From Opitutia bacterium (GTDB lineage Bacteria; Verrucomicrobiota; Verrucomicrobiia; Opitutales; Opitutaceae): DNA of 64,000 nt. Below, piece by piece: positions 52,417 through 60,970 of the stretch (position 1 is its first letter; each line of letters starts with the position of its first letter). Below the pieces are notes generated by a model, which was not told where the DNA came from, did not search any database, and saw only the letters and a program-made list of their open reading frames with translations. The stretch covers positions 310,001 to 374,000 of the forward strand of contig JACPIT010000009.1 of the NCBI GenBank assembly GCA_016187945.1, written 5' to 3'. The position numbers were made by a program, and so were the translations under genes.

Positions 52417-54828
52417 ATGTCCTCCGCTTTCGCCGATCTCGCCGCCGCGTTTCGCTCGCTTTGCCGTGCGCCCGGGTTTCCCACCCTCGCGCTCGCCATG
52501 CTCGCGCTCGGCATCGGCGCGAACGTCGCTATCTTTTCCATTTTCCGCTCGATCGTCCTGAGTCCGCTGCCCTACGCGCAGCCCGAACGTCTCGTCGGCT
52601 TCACGTCCGTCAATTCCGCCAAGGCCGTCACGATGCCCGCGCTGTCCGCGGCGGCGTTTCGCGACTATCGCGAGCGGTCAAAATCATTCGAGAAACTCGC
52701 CGCCTTCCGTCCGGACTTCGCCTCCTACGCGCCGGCCGGCGGCGATCCGCTGCAACTCGTCGCCGCGCACGTCACCGAGGATTTTTTCGCGACCTTCGGC
52801 GTAAAGCCGCTCCTCGGCCGGCCCTTCGCCGCGGACGAGTTCAGCTTCTCCGCGCCGCACACCGCGCTGCTCAGCCACGCTGCGTGGCGCCGGCTGTTCG
52901 GCGAACGCACGAGCGCCGTCGGCGAAACGATCACCCTCAACGATGTGCCGACGACGATCATCGGCGTGATGCCCGACGATTTTCGTGAGCCGGAATTCGT
53001 CGAAGTGTGGCTGCCCTTTCCGCCAGAGGCGCCGGAATATTTCGTGCGCGATTCGCGTTTCTGGAGCACGATCGGCCGGCTCGCGCCCGGCGTCTCGGCG
53101 GGTGCCGCACAAGCCGAGGTCGCGACGATCGCCGACGCGCTCGCACGCGAATTTTCGGCGACGGACAAGGGCTGGACGACGCAAATCCAACCGCTGCTCA
53201 CGCTGCGCATCGGCGACATGCGCCGCTCACTGCTCCTGCTCGTCGGCGCCGTCGGTCTCGTGCTGCTCGTCGCCTGCGTGAACCTCGCCAACCTCATGCT
53301 CGCCCGCGGCGTCTCGCGCCTGCAGGAACTCGCCGTGCGCCTCGCTCTCGGCGCGACGCCGCAGCGACTCGCGCGCGCGGTGCTCACCGAGAGTCTGCTG
53401 CTGGCGCTGCTCGGCGGCGCGGCTGGCGTCGTGCTCGCGTGGGCCGGCCTGCCGCTCCTCGCGCGCCAATTGCCGGGCGGTCTCGTGCCGCGCTCGCACG
53501 CGATCGCGGTCGACGGCGGCGCGTTGCTCTTCGCGCTTGGTGCGGCGGTGTTGACCGGTCTCGTTTTCGGCGCCTTGCCGGCGTGGCAGGTGTTGCGCGC
53601 GAACGTCAACGAGACGCTCAAGTCCGGCGGCAGCCGCGGTGGCACGAGCCGCTTCGCCGCGCGCGCGCAGGCCGGCCTCGTCGCCGGCCAGGTTGCACTG
53701 ACGCTGGTCGTGCTGTCTGGGGCCGCGTTGTTGATGAAGAGCCTCCTCAATCTCCAGCGCACGCCGCCGGGCTTCGACGCCCGCGACGTGCTCACAGTGC
53801 GCCTCGCTCCGCCGCAGACAAAATGGGAAACCTTCACCGAGCTCGCCGCTTACTACGACCGCGCGGTCGACGAGGTGCGCCGCGTGCCCGGCGTGCAATC
53901 GGCCGGCATCAGCTCGAGCGCGCCGCTCTGCGGCATCACGCTGCGCTACCCGTTCTGGGTGCAAGGACGCGCGAGGACCGACGGCGATGCGGACGACGCC
54001 GTGTTCAACAGCGTCACGGCCGACTTTCTCCGCACCCTGCGCATCCCGATCGTGCAAGGTCGCGGGCTCGACACGCGCGACGATGCCCAGGCGCCGAAGG
54101 TTTGCCTGATCAACCAGACGCTCGCGAAGCGCCTCTTCGGCACCGCGAATCCGCTCGGCCAGCGCCTCCAGACGCTGCCGTGGCTCGCAAGCGAGTATCG
54201 CGAGATCGTCGGTGTCGTGGCCGACGTGAAGCAGGACAACCTCTCCGAACCGCCGCCCGCGCAGCTCTACGTGCCGCAGCAGCAGAGCCCGTGGTTTTTC
54301 ACGACACTCGTCGTCCGCGCGCAAGGCGGCACCGCTCTCACCGGTGCGATCCAAGCCGCTCTGCGCCGCGCCGACCCGACGGCGTCGATGACGATCCGCT
54401 CGCTGGAGGACAACATCGCGCGCTCCGCCACGCTGCCACGACTGCGCACCGTGTTGTTCGCGCTCTTCGGCGGCGTCGCGCTCGGGCTCTCGGCCTTCGG
54501 CATCTACGCCAGCCTCGCGTTCACGGTCAGCCAGCGCACGCGCGAGATCGGCGTGCGCATGGCACTCGGCGCGAGTCCGGTGCGCGTGCTCGGCGAGACG
54601 CTCGGCCGCACTGGACGGCTCGTCGCGCTCGGCATCGCCGCCGGCCTCGTCGGTGCGCTCGCGCTCGCGCAACTGCTGCGCGGCCTGCTCTACGGCGTCG
54701 AGCCGGCCGATCCGTGGGTGCTCGCCGGGCTGCTGGTTTTCGTGCCGCTCGTCGCGCTCGCCGCCAGCGCGCACCCGGCGATCGCCGCCGCGCGCCTCAA
54801 CCCCGTTCACGCCCTGCAACACGAATGA
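52417..54828 (+). CDS. ADOP-type ABC permease (MacB-like, duplicated FtsX domains)
   Basis: 803 residues. An N-terminal membrane helix (TLALAMLALGIGANVAIFSI) is followed by a periplasmic MacB_PCD core (SVNSAKAVTMPALSAAAFRD, AYAPAGGDPLQLV-like block). Then come two FtsX-type membrane regions, with helices at about 270-300, 320-350, 375-400 and again at 690-800 (TREIGVRMALGASPVRVLGE). The internal MSxxNLxR-type break between the halves is the pattern of Acidobacterial duplicated orphan permeases, which usually lack an adjacent ATPase; none is adjacent here. The substrate is unknown. Confidence 0.9.
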   Translation: MSSAFADLAAAFRSLCRAPGFPTLALAMLALGIGANVAIFSIFRSIVLSPLPYAQPERLVGFTSVNSAKAVTMPALSAAAFRDYRERSKSFEKLAAFRPDFASYAPAGGDPLQLVAAHVTEDFFATFGVKPLLGRPFAADEFSFSAPHTALLSHAAWRRLFGERTSAVGETITLNDVPTTIIGVMPDDFREPEFVEVWLPFPPEAPEYFVRDSRFWSTIGRLAPGVSAGAAQAEVATIADALAREFSATDKGWTTQIQPLLTLRIGDMRRSLLLLVGAVGLVLLVACVNLANLMLARGVSRLQELAVRLALGATPQRLARAVLTESLLLALLGGAAGVVLAWAGLPLLARQLPGGLVPRSHAIAVDGGALLFALGAAVLTGLVFGALPAWQVLRANVNETLKSGGSRGGTSRFAARAQAGLVAGQVALTLVVLSGAALLMKSLLNLQRTPPGFDARDVLTVRLAPPQTKWETFTELAAYYDRAVDEVRRVPGVQSAGISSSAPLCGITLRYPFWVQGRARTDGDADDAVFNSVTADFLRTLRIPIVQGRGLDTRDDAQAPKVCLINQTLAKRLFGTANPLGQRLQTLPWLASEYREIVGVVADVKQDNLSEPPPAQLYVPQQQSPWFFTTLVVRAQGGTALTGAIQAALRRADPTASMTIRSLEDNIARSATLPRLRTVLFALFGGVALGLSAFGIYASLAFTVSQRTREIGVRMALGASPVRVLGETLGRTGRLVALGIAAGLVGALALAQLLRGLLYGVEPADPWVLAGLLVFVPLVALAASAHPAIAAARLNPVHALQHE

Positions 54829-54893
54829 TCCGTCCCCCGCCGAACTCCGTAATTCGGAGTTCGGCGGCGAGCGGGTAGCGCTCCTTTCCGAAC

Positions 54894-55661
54894 ATGAAAA
54901 TCCAGTCCCACTCCCTCCTCGCCGCGGTCGCGGCGATCTGTCTCACGGTCGCCGCTTCGGCGCAGACCGCGCTCGAAACCGCGGGCGCGGCGCTCAAGTT
55001 CGGCGATCTCGCCGCGGCCGATGCCGCACTCGCTCCGCTCGCCACCGGCGAGAAACCCGATCCCGCCGCGCTGAATCTGCTCAGCCAGGTGCGGATGGCG
55101 CAGAAAAACACCAAGGACGCGATCGCGCTGGCAGAGAAAGCCGCGCAGCTCGCGCCCGACAACGCCGATTACCACGCCCAGCTCGGCATCGCCCTCAGCG
55201 CGCGCATGCCGGAGCTCGCCTTCATGCAACAGGCGATGATCGCCGGCAAAATGCGCAAGGCCTTCGAGCGCGCCGTCGCGCTCGATCCCAAGAACGCCAA
55301 CGCCCTCGTCGGCCTCGCGCGCTACTTCGCCAACGCCCCGGAGATTGCCGGCGGCAGCCTCATCAAGGCGGCCGAGTTTGCCGCCCGACTGAAGGAACTG
55401 GACCCGTTCCTCGGCGAGAGCGAACTCGGTCGCATCGCCGAGCGCGGCGAAAAACTCTCGGAGGCGCTCGCCCATTACGAGGCCGCCGCGCAGACGAAGC
55501 CCGACGCCGGCGCGCAATTCAACTACGGCCGCGTCCTCGCCAAACTCGGGAAGACGGACGAAGCCCGCACGCGCTTCGAGGCGACGCTGAAGCTCAACCC
55601 GAACTTCGAGGCCGCCCGCAAAGCGCTGGCCGAACTCGCCGCTCCCGCCGCCGCACATTGA
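54894..55661 (+). CDS. Secreted or periplasmic TPR protein (paralogue 1)
   Basis: 255 residues. A signal peptide ends about ASAQT, then tetratricopeptide units: GAALKFGDLAAADAALAPL, LNLLSQVRMAQKNTKDAIAL, YHAQLGIALSARMPELAFMQ, RKAFERAVALDPKNANALVG and AQFNYGRVLAKLGKTDEART. Very similar in layout to the gene at 56411, with the shared motif MRKAFE(R/K)A(V/L)xLD and the RY(F/Y) that follows. Likely a periplasmic scaffold; partner unknown. It is 65 bp after the ADOP permease gene and may be read from the same transcript. Confidence 0.85.
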   Translation: MKIQSHSLLAAVAAICLTVAASAQTALETAGAALKFGDLAAADAALAPLATGEKPDPAALNLLSQVRMAQKNTKDAIALAEKAAQLAPDNADYHAQLGIALSARMPELAFMQQAMIAGKMRKAFERAVALDPKNANALVGLARYFANAPEIAGGSLIKAAEFAARLKELDPFLGESELGRIAERGEKLSEALAHYEAAAQTKPDAGAQFNYGRVLAKLGKTDEARTRFEATLKLNPNFEAARKALAELAAPAAAH

Positions 55662-55740
55662 ACCGCATTCGGAGTGCCTGGCGCGCGCTTCGGCTCAGTT
55701 CCCTTGGCCGGGTGCAATCTAGGCGGCACATCCTGACGCC

Positions 55741-56313
55741 ATGAAAAATCTCCTTCTTCTCCTCGCATTGCTCGGCGCGGTTTCGTCCGGCGGCGCGGTC
55801 GAGCCGCTCGCGATTCCCGGCGGCCCCGCGCCGATGATCGATCAGCATCTCGATGATCCCGCTTGGCAAAACGCGGCCCGCCGCCTGCTCCCCGACGGGA
55901 CGGAAATCTGGGCCCAGCAGGACGACGTCTATTTCTACTTCGCCATCAAGGCACCCACGCCGCGCATCTTCGGCATGGAGTTCTACATCGCCGAGGCGCC
56001 CGGCCGACTCGTCGATCTCCACGCGTCGGCGTATCTCGGCGAACGCGTCGCCGAGAACGGTCGTTGGCCGGACTGGACCTGGTGGAACGCGGATCGCTGG
56101 ACTGCCACGATCGTGCCCTACCTGATGGAGAATAACCAGCGGACCTTCACCGCGCTCGCGGGCAAGGAATTCCAATTCAGCAAAGCCCGCTTTTCGGCCG
56201 CCCACTATCGCATCCGGTTCGAGTTTCACTACCGCCGCGACCAGTCGACGGTTTATCCGGCGAGTTCCGCGGAGTTCGATCCGACGGACTGGCTCGAGAT
56301 CGTGCTGCGTTGA
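55741..56313 (+). CDS. Secreted CBM9/DOMON-like protein
   Basis: 190 residues with a signal peptide (MKNLLLLLALLGAVSSGG). The mature part begins PMIDQHLDDPAWQNAARRLL, the D-G/H-x-L-D-D-P-x-W pattern of carbohydrate-binding module family 9 / DOMON-like domains. EIWAQQDDVYFYFAIKAP and FHYRRDQSTVYPASSAEF follow in a beta-sandwich style. Ligand unknown; carbohydrate or heme binding are the family options. It lies between the two TPR paralogues, so the three may work together outside the cytoplasm. Confidence 0.7.
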   Translation: MKNLLLLLALLGAVSSGGAVEPLAIPGGPAPMIDQHLDDPAWQNAARRLLPDGTEIWAQQDDVYFYFAIKAPTPRIFGMEFYIAEAPGRLVDLHASAYLGERVAENGRWPDWTWWNADRWTATIVPYLMENNQRTFTALAGKEFQFSKARFSAAHYRIRFEFHYRRDQSTVYPASSAEFDPTDWLEIVLR

Positions 56314-56410
56314 CACGCACGCGCGGCGATCGCGGAGCCAAGCTCGTCGTTGACCCGTGCCACGCGCGCGGTCTTGCTCGAGGCGTCTCGCGCTCGCGCG
56401 GCGACAATCC

Positions 56411-57184
56411 ATGACTTCGATCCGTCTTCTTGCGTGCCTCCTCCTCAGCTCCGCGGTCGCCGCGCTGGCTCAATCGCCCACCGAGCGCGCGGAAGCGTTG
56501 CTCGATCAAGGCGAGTTTCTCGCCGCCGAACGACTGATCGAATCGCTCGCGCTCGCGAAGAAGCCCGACCCGGTCGCGGTCTGGGAGCTCAGTCGCGTGC
56601 GCACCGGCCAGCATCAGACGGAGGAAGCCATCCGGCTCGCGGAAAAGGCGATCAAGCTCGACGCGAAACAAGCGCGCTTCCACGCGCAGCTCGGCTCCGC
56701 GATCGTCGAACACATGTCCGAAATCAGCCGCCTCGACCAGGGCTCCTTCGGCAACCGCATGCGCAAGGCATTCGAGAAGGCGCTCGAACTCGACGCGAAC
56801 AACCTCGTCGCGCTCCTCGGCCTGTCGCGCTACTATTGGTCCACTCCGCCGTCGATGGGAGGCGACCTCGCAAAGGCGCTTCAGTTCGCCGAGCGGGCGC
56901 GCAAGATCGACCCGTTGAAAGGCGAACTGGAAATCGGCGCGGTCGCGGGACGCAAGGGCGACTTCGCCACGGCGCTGAAACATTTCGAAGCGGCCGCGGA
57001 GCTGAACCCGCGGAACCTCGACGCGCAGCTCTCGTGCGGCCACGTCCTCCTGCGCCTCGGCCGGATGCGTGAGGCGCGCGAGCATTACGAGGCGGCGCTG
57101 ACGATATCGCCGAAGTCCGACATGGCCCGCAAGGCGCTCGAAGCGCTCGACGCAGCGCAGAAAGCGGCCGACGCGAAACGCTGA
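56411..57184 (+). CDS. Secreted or periplasmic TPR protein (paralogue 2)
   Basis: 257 residues from ATG at 56411; a longer frame from 56357 adds an improbable N-terminus. A signal peptide ends about AALAQS, then TPR units such as AERLIESLALAKKPDPVAVW, RTGQHQTEEAIRLAEKAI, MRKAFEKALELDANNLVALL, LSRYYWSTPPSMGGDLAKAL and LSCGHVLLRLGRMREAREHY. Paralogous to 54894, probably by tandem duplication with the CBM9-like gene between. Partner unknown. Confidence 0.85.
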   Translation: MTSIRLLACLLLSSAVAALAQSPTERAEALLDQGEFLAAERLIESLALAKKPDPVAVWELSRVRTGQHQTEEAIRLAEKAIKLDAKQARFHAQLGSAIVEHMSEISRLDQGSFGNRMRKAFEKALELDANNLVALLGLSRYYWSTPPSMGGDLAKALQFAERARKIDPLKGELEIGAVAGRKGDFATALKHFEAAAELNPRNLDAQLSCGHVLLRLGRMREAREHYEAALTISPKSDMARKALEALDAAQKAADAKR

Positions 57185-57322
57185 CCTGCGCGCCTCGCCG
57201 AGCGCGCTCGGCCGGCAGCGCCACTTCGGATTGCGCGGTGCACCTCGCAATCCGAGCGCGGGAGGGTCCGCGCTTTCTTTCCGCGCGGTTTTGTGTCTTT
57301 TAGTCGGGCAACCCTCCGCCCC

Positions 57323-58603
57323 ATGTCCATCGACTACGCTGCCCGGCGCGCCCGCCTCGCGCCCGCTCTCGGTCTGAGTGCCGACGAAATTCTCCTCGTC
57401 GCCGCCGGCCACCAGCAACCGAAACCCGAATTGAGCGACGCGCTGCTGCCGTTCATCGCGCACCAGGAGTATTATTATCTGACCGGCCACGCGGAGGCGC
57501 GCGGCGGAATCCTCGCCTACGACGCGGCGAAGAACGAGTGGACGTCGTTCGTCTCCGAGGTGACGGAAATGGAGCGCGTGTGGGATGGCGCGGAACAGTT
57601 GCCCGGAGAATTTCTCGGCCGGTTCGATGCGTGGCTCGCAGTGCGCCGCGGCCGCCGCATCGCGATGCTCGGCGCGCCGATCGCCGGCGTGGCGGCGGAC
57701 GAAGCACTCACGGCGCGGGTGCGCGATGCGTTGCGCCACGCCCGTCGCCCGAAAGAGCCGGGTGAAATCGCGCTGATGAAACGCTGTGCGCTCGCGACGG
57801 CGGAGGGTTACGCGGCGGTGCAGCCGTTCCTGCGCGCCGGCGTGAGCGAGCGCCGCATGCAGATCGAACTCGAAGCGGGATTTTTCCGCGGCGGCGCCGA
57901 CAAGACCGGTTACGACACCATCGTGGGCGTCGGCAAGCAGGCGGCGGTTTTTCATGGCTCGCCGTCGACGCAGCGCGTGGCGCGGGAGGGCGATTTCATT
58001 CTGATCGACGCCGGCGGCGAGAGGGAGCGCTACGTGATCGATGTCACGCGCACCTACGTGGCCGGCGGGAAACCGAGCGCGTTTCAGCGCGACCTCTACG
58101 CGGCGGTGAAGAACGCGCACGCGCGCGCCTGCGCGAGGTGCGTGCCGGGCGCAGAATGGAAGGACATCCATTTCGGCGCCGCGATCGACATGATCGGCAG
58201 CCTCGTGGACATGGGTGTGATGCGCGGCAACGCGTCATCGCTCGTCGAGCAGGAGGCGCACATGCTGTTCTATCCGCACGGCGTCGGCCACATGCTCGGC
58301 CTCGGTGTGCGCGACGGCAGCGGACTCGAGCCCGGGCGTGTCAAAGACCCGCGGCCTTGCCTGAAGAGCCTGCGCATGGATTTGATCCTGCGCCCGGGCT
58401 ACATCGTGACGATCGAGCCGGGACTGTATTTCATCCCGGCGCTGCTGAACGATCCGGCGCGGCGCGCGAAGTATCGCGACTGCTTGAACTGGTCGCTCGC
58501 CGAGCAGCATCTCGGCCTCGGCGGCGTGCGCATCGAGGACAACATGCTCGTGACTGCCGGCGCGCCGGAAAATCTGACGGCGATGGTTCCGCAGGCGTTT
58601 TGA
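57323..58603 (+). CDS. pepP: Xaa-Pro aminopeptidase (M24B family)
   Basis: 426 residues from ATG at 57323. The N-terminal aminopeptidase-P domain includes PELSDALLPFIAHQEYYYLT and SFVSEVTEMERVWDGAEQLP. The catalytic pita-bread domain shows the five metal ligands: DAGGERERYVIDVTRTY (two Asp), HGVGHMLGLGV (His), TIEPGLYF (Glu) and RIEDNMLV (Glu). It removes N-terminal residues preceding proline, with two Mn2+ ions. It is cytoplasmic (no signal peptide) and stands alone. Confidence 0.92.
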   Translation: MSIDYAARRARLAPALGLSADEILLVAAGHQQPKPELSDALLPFIAHQEYYYLTGHAEARGGILAYDAAKNEWTSFVSEVTEMERVWDGAEQLPGEFLGRFDAWLAVRRGRRIAMLGAPIAGVAADEALTARVRDALRHARRPKEPGEIALMKRCALATAEGYAAVQPFLRAGVSERRMQIELEAGFFRGGADKTGYDTIVGVGKQAAVFHGSPSTQRVAREGDFILIDAGGERERYVIDVTRTYVAGGKPSAFQRDLYAAVKNAHARACARCVPGAEWKDIHFGAAIDMIGSLVDMGVMRGNASSLVEQEAHMLFYPHGVGHMLGLGVRDGSGLEPGRVKDPRPCLKSLRMDLILRPGYIVTIEPGLYFIPALLNDPARRAKYRDCLNWSLAEQHLGLGGVRIEDNMLVTAGAPENLTAMVPQAF

Positions 58604-58726
58604 GGCGCGCACGCGGCATCGAAGGCGGCCACGCGGGCCTTCTGCGCGGCAGGAACGCACGAGACTGACGATGCGAGCGCGGCGGGCAGAGAAATCACTC
58701 CGCCACCACGCGGGCGAGCCTCGCGC

Positions 58727-59422
58727 TCACGACGCTTGGTCGTTCGTCGGCCGGTTGCGGGCCATCAAGCCGGGGGCGAACACCGAGACGAGCAGGCCGA
58801 CGATCAAGACGGCCATGACGAACACGGCGGCGAGGCCCGCGAGCAGCGGCCAGCCGGCAAACGCCAGGAGCAGGCTGCTGAAGAAGCGCGAGTCTTCCGC
58901 GTAGCGGTCGCGGAGATCCCGGCCTTGCTGCTGCACGTGATCGGCCGCGTCGTCGAGGGCGTTTTGGTAGCTGTCGTGAAAGGGGCGAAGGACGTCGGTG
59001 TTGTAGCGGTTCGCGTCCTCGAGTTTCCTGGCGCGCGCGAGCGCGAGGAAGGTGTCGACCTTCTCGTCGTATTCGCGCGAGTAGCGCTCGATCGTGCCGC
59101 GCAGCGGAGTCTCCGCGAAGGCCTCGACGCGGGCGACGTCGCGCGCGTGGACTTGGGCGAGATTGCTGCTCTCGTCCATCTGCGGCAGGAGGTCGGCCCA
59201 AGCGTTTTCGTTGTCCGGATCGACGATGCGGCGGGCGAGGCGTTGCACGGCGCTCAGCTCGCGCGAGAGCGTGCGCAGGCCGTTGAGCGTGGGCACGCTG
59301 CGGTCGAGCAGGTGCGCGTAGCGCTGGTTGACGTTGCGGAGAACGTAGAGGCTGAGGAGGCCGACCGCGAGGTTCGACGCCAGCAGCCCGATCATCAGCC
59401 AGAATTTGAGACGGCTAAGCAT
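58727..59422 (-). CDS. Membrane protein with chemoreceptor-like four-helix-bundle sensor, no output domain
   Basis: 231 residues from ATG at 59422 (a longer frame from 59470 is less likely). Membrane segments at residues 5-25 (LKFWLMIGLLASNLAVGLLS) and about 185-215 (LAGWPLLAGLAAVFVMAVLI-type) frame a helical periplasmic domain. This has RTLSRELSAVQRLARRIVDP and ALDDAADHVQQQGRDLRDRY, like a 4HB_MCP ligand domain. Methyl-accepting, HAMP or kinase domains are absent and the gene ends cleanly after the second membrane helix. It could be a truncated receptor or a stand-alone sensor acting with a partner. Confidence 0.75.
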   Translation of the reverse strand: MLSRLKFWLMIGLLASNLAVGLLSLYVLRNVNQRYAHLLDRSVPTLNGLRTLSRELSAVQRLARRIVDPDNENAWADLLPQMDESSNLAQVHARDVARVEAFAETPLRGTIERYSREYDEKVDTFLALARARKLEDANRYNTDVLRPFHDSYQNALDDAADHVQQQGRDLRDRYAEDSRFFSSLLLAFAGWPLLAGLAAVFVMAVLIVGLLVSVFAPGLMARNRPTNDQAS

Positions 59423-59556
59423 GCGGGGGTGCCGGAGACGTAGGGTAAAATAGGACGTGTTGCACGACAAAAGGTCGCGGGGGATTTCCCGGTCCGCGCG
59501 AAGAAAAAACGTGCGGCGGCAATTGTCTTTTCGTGCGGCGAGAAGCGCGGTAAGGC

Positions 59557-60405
59557 ATGGCGCGCCTCGTGAACGCTGCGCTCACATCGTCTGCCCTTCC
59601 TGCGCTGCCGCCGCGCCTGGTGTGCCTGCGCGATGGGCGCGACTACCGGTTGCGACCGCTCGGACCGGCGGATGCGCCGCGAGTCGCGGAGATGTTCGCG
59701 ACGCTTTCGACCGAGAGCATCCGGGCGCGTTACGGTTACCTCATCCATGACATGTCGCCCGAGCGCGCGACGCGGCTGGTGGACGTCGACCCGCAACGCG
59801 AGGCGCCGCTCGGGATTTTCGAGTGCGATGCGGCGGGGCGCGAGGGGCGCCTCTGGGCGATGGGGCGACTCGTGCACGCCCCCGACAACCAGTCGGCCGA
59901 ATGCGCGTTCCTCGTGCACGACAGCCAACGACGGCTCGGCATGGCGTCGACCCTGCTCAAATACCTGCGCGTGCTCGGCCGGCGTCGCGGCTTGCCGCGG
60001 CTGTTCGCCCAAGTGCGACGCGAAAACAAGGCGATGCTCAACGTCTTCATCCAAAACGGCGCGCGCCTCCACTTCGCGCCGGACAGCGACGTGGTGGAGA
60101 TCGACATCCCGCTGCGGCTGCCGAAGATTCTATTCGACAAAGGCGCGCCCGCTCCTTCGATTCCCGGGATGTCCTCGCCGGAGAAAAAAGGAGTCTCGCT
60201 CGTCGCAGTCGTGGCCGACCTCGTGTTCGTCGCCGCGTTTTTCAGCTTCTTCTATTACGTGCTGCAATCGCACGTGCCGTCGAACGACCCGACGATGATC
60301 CGCTTCTGGGCGACGATGGCGGCCGCGTGCATGAGCGGCGTGTTCTGGCTGGCGCTGCAAATGCTGAAGACGGTGTTCCGCTTCCAGCGCGCGAGTCGCA
60401 AGTAA
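59557..60405 (+). CDS. GNAT acetyltransferase with C-terminal membrane domain
   Basis: 282 residues. Residues 25-185 read as a GNAT fold: YRLRPLGPADAPRVAEMFAT, then ECAFLVHDSQRRLGMASTLL (acetyl-CoA pyrophosphate loop, R/Q-x-x-G-x-G/A variant RRLGMA) and NKAMLNVFIQNGARLHF. Residues about 205-275 are two membrane helices (LVAVVADLVFVAAFFSFFYY and WATMAAACMSGVFWLALQML). GNAT proteins are usually soluble, so the membrane anchor is unusual. Substrate unknown. mntR follows after 24 nt and may be co-transcribed. Confidence 0.82.
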   Translation: MARLVNAALTSSALPALPPRLVCLRDGRDYRLRPLGPADAPRVAEMFATLSTESIRARYGYLIHDMSPERATRLVDVDPQREAPLGIFECDAAGREGRLWAMGRLVHAPDNQSAECAFLVHDSQRRLGMASTLLKYLRVLGRRRGLPRLFAQVRRENKAMLNVFIQNGARLHFAPDSDVVEIDIPLRLPKILFDKGAPAPSIPGMSSPEKKGVSLVAVVADLVFVAAFFSFFYYVLQSHVPSNDPTMIRFWATMAAACMSGVFWLALQMLKTVFRFQRASRK

Positions 60406-60429
60406 CGCCGATTCTCCCGGCCCGCTCCC

Positions 60430-60864
60430 GTGGCCAGTTCCGCCTCCCGCCCCCGCACGTCCGTCGCCGCGGAGGACTATCTTGAAAAGATCGAGCAACT
60501 GATCTCGCGCAAGGGCTACGCGCGCGTGGTCGACATCGCGGCGGAGCTGAAAATTTCGCAGGCCAGCGTCACGGCCATGGTGCAGAAGCTCGATGCCGAG
60601 GGCTTCGTGAAATACGAGAAATACCGCGGCATGGTGCTGACCAGCACCGGGCTCGAAGTCGCCCGCCGGATCGCGCACCGGCACCAGTTGCTCACGGAAT
60701 TCCTGCGCGCCATCGGCGTCGCCGACGAGAAAGTGATCTACGACGACGTCGAAGGCATGGAGCACCACATCAGTCCCGAGACGTTCGCCGCGATCGAAGC
60801 GCTCACGCGTTATCTCGAGAAAAACCCGAACGTGATGGCGAAAGCGACGGCAGCGAAGAAGTGA
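60430..60864 (+). CDS. mntR: DtxR/MntR-family metal-dependent repressor
   Basis: 144 residues from GTG at 60430. The winged helix (EDYLEKIEQLISRKGYARVV, ELKISQASVTAMVQKLDAEG) and dimerisation/metal region (AHRHQLLTEFLRAIGVADEK, YDDVEGMEHHISPETFAA) match MntR. The ligand set His, Glu-x2-Glu/His and the GMEHH motif point to manganese. It lacks the SH3-like domain of full-length DtxR, as MntR does. No manganese transporter is adjacent. A REP-like pair follows the stop. Confidence 0.9.
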   Translation: MASSASRPRTSVAAEDYLEKIEQLISRKGYARVVDIAAELKISQASVTAMVQKLDAEGFVKYEKYRGMVLTSTGLEVARRIAHRHQLLTEFLRAIGVADEKVIYDDVEGMEHHISPETFAAIEALTRYLEKNPNVMAKATAAKK

Positions 60865-60883
60865 GGCGCGGCGCCGGAGCTTC

Positions 60884-60956
60884 TGTAGCGGCGGTCTACG
60901 ACCGCCGAGTCGGACGCGGCATCACCATCGTTCGGCGGTCATAGACCGCCGCTACA
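60884..60956. repeat. REP-like pair between mntR and tatC
   Basis: tgtagcggcggtctacgacc then gccg (60884-60907), and the complementary cggcggtcatagaccgccgc then taca (60933-60956). It lies between the convergent stops of mntR and tatC. Confidence 0.85.
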
Positions 60957-60970
60957 AGAAGCGAGATCGC

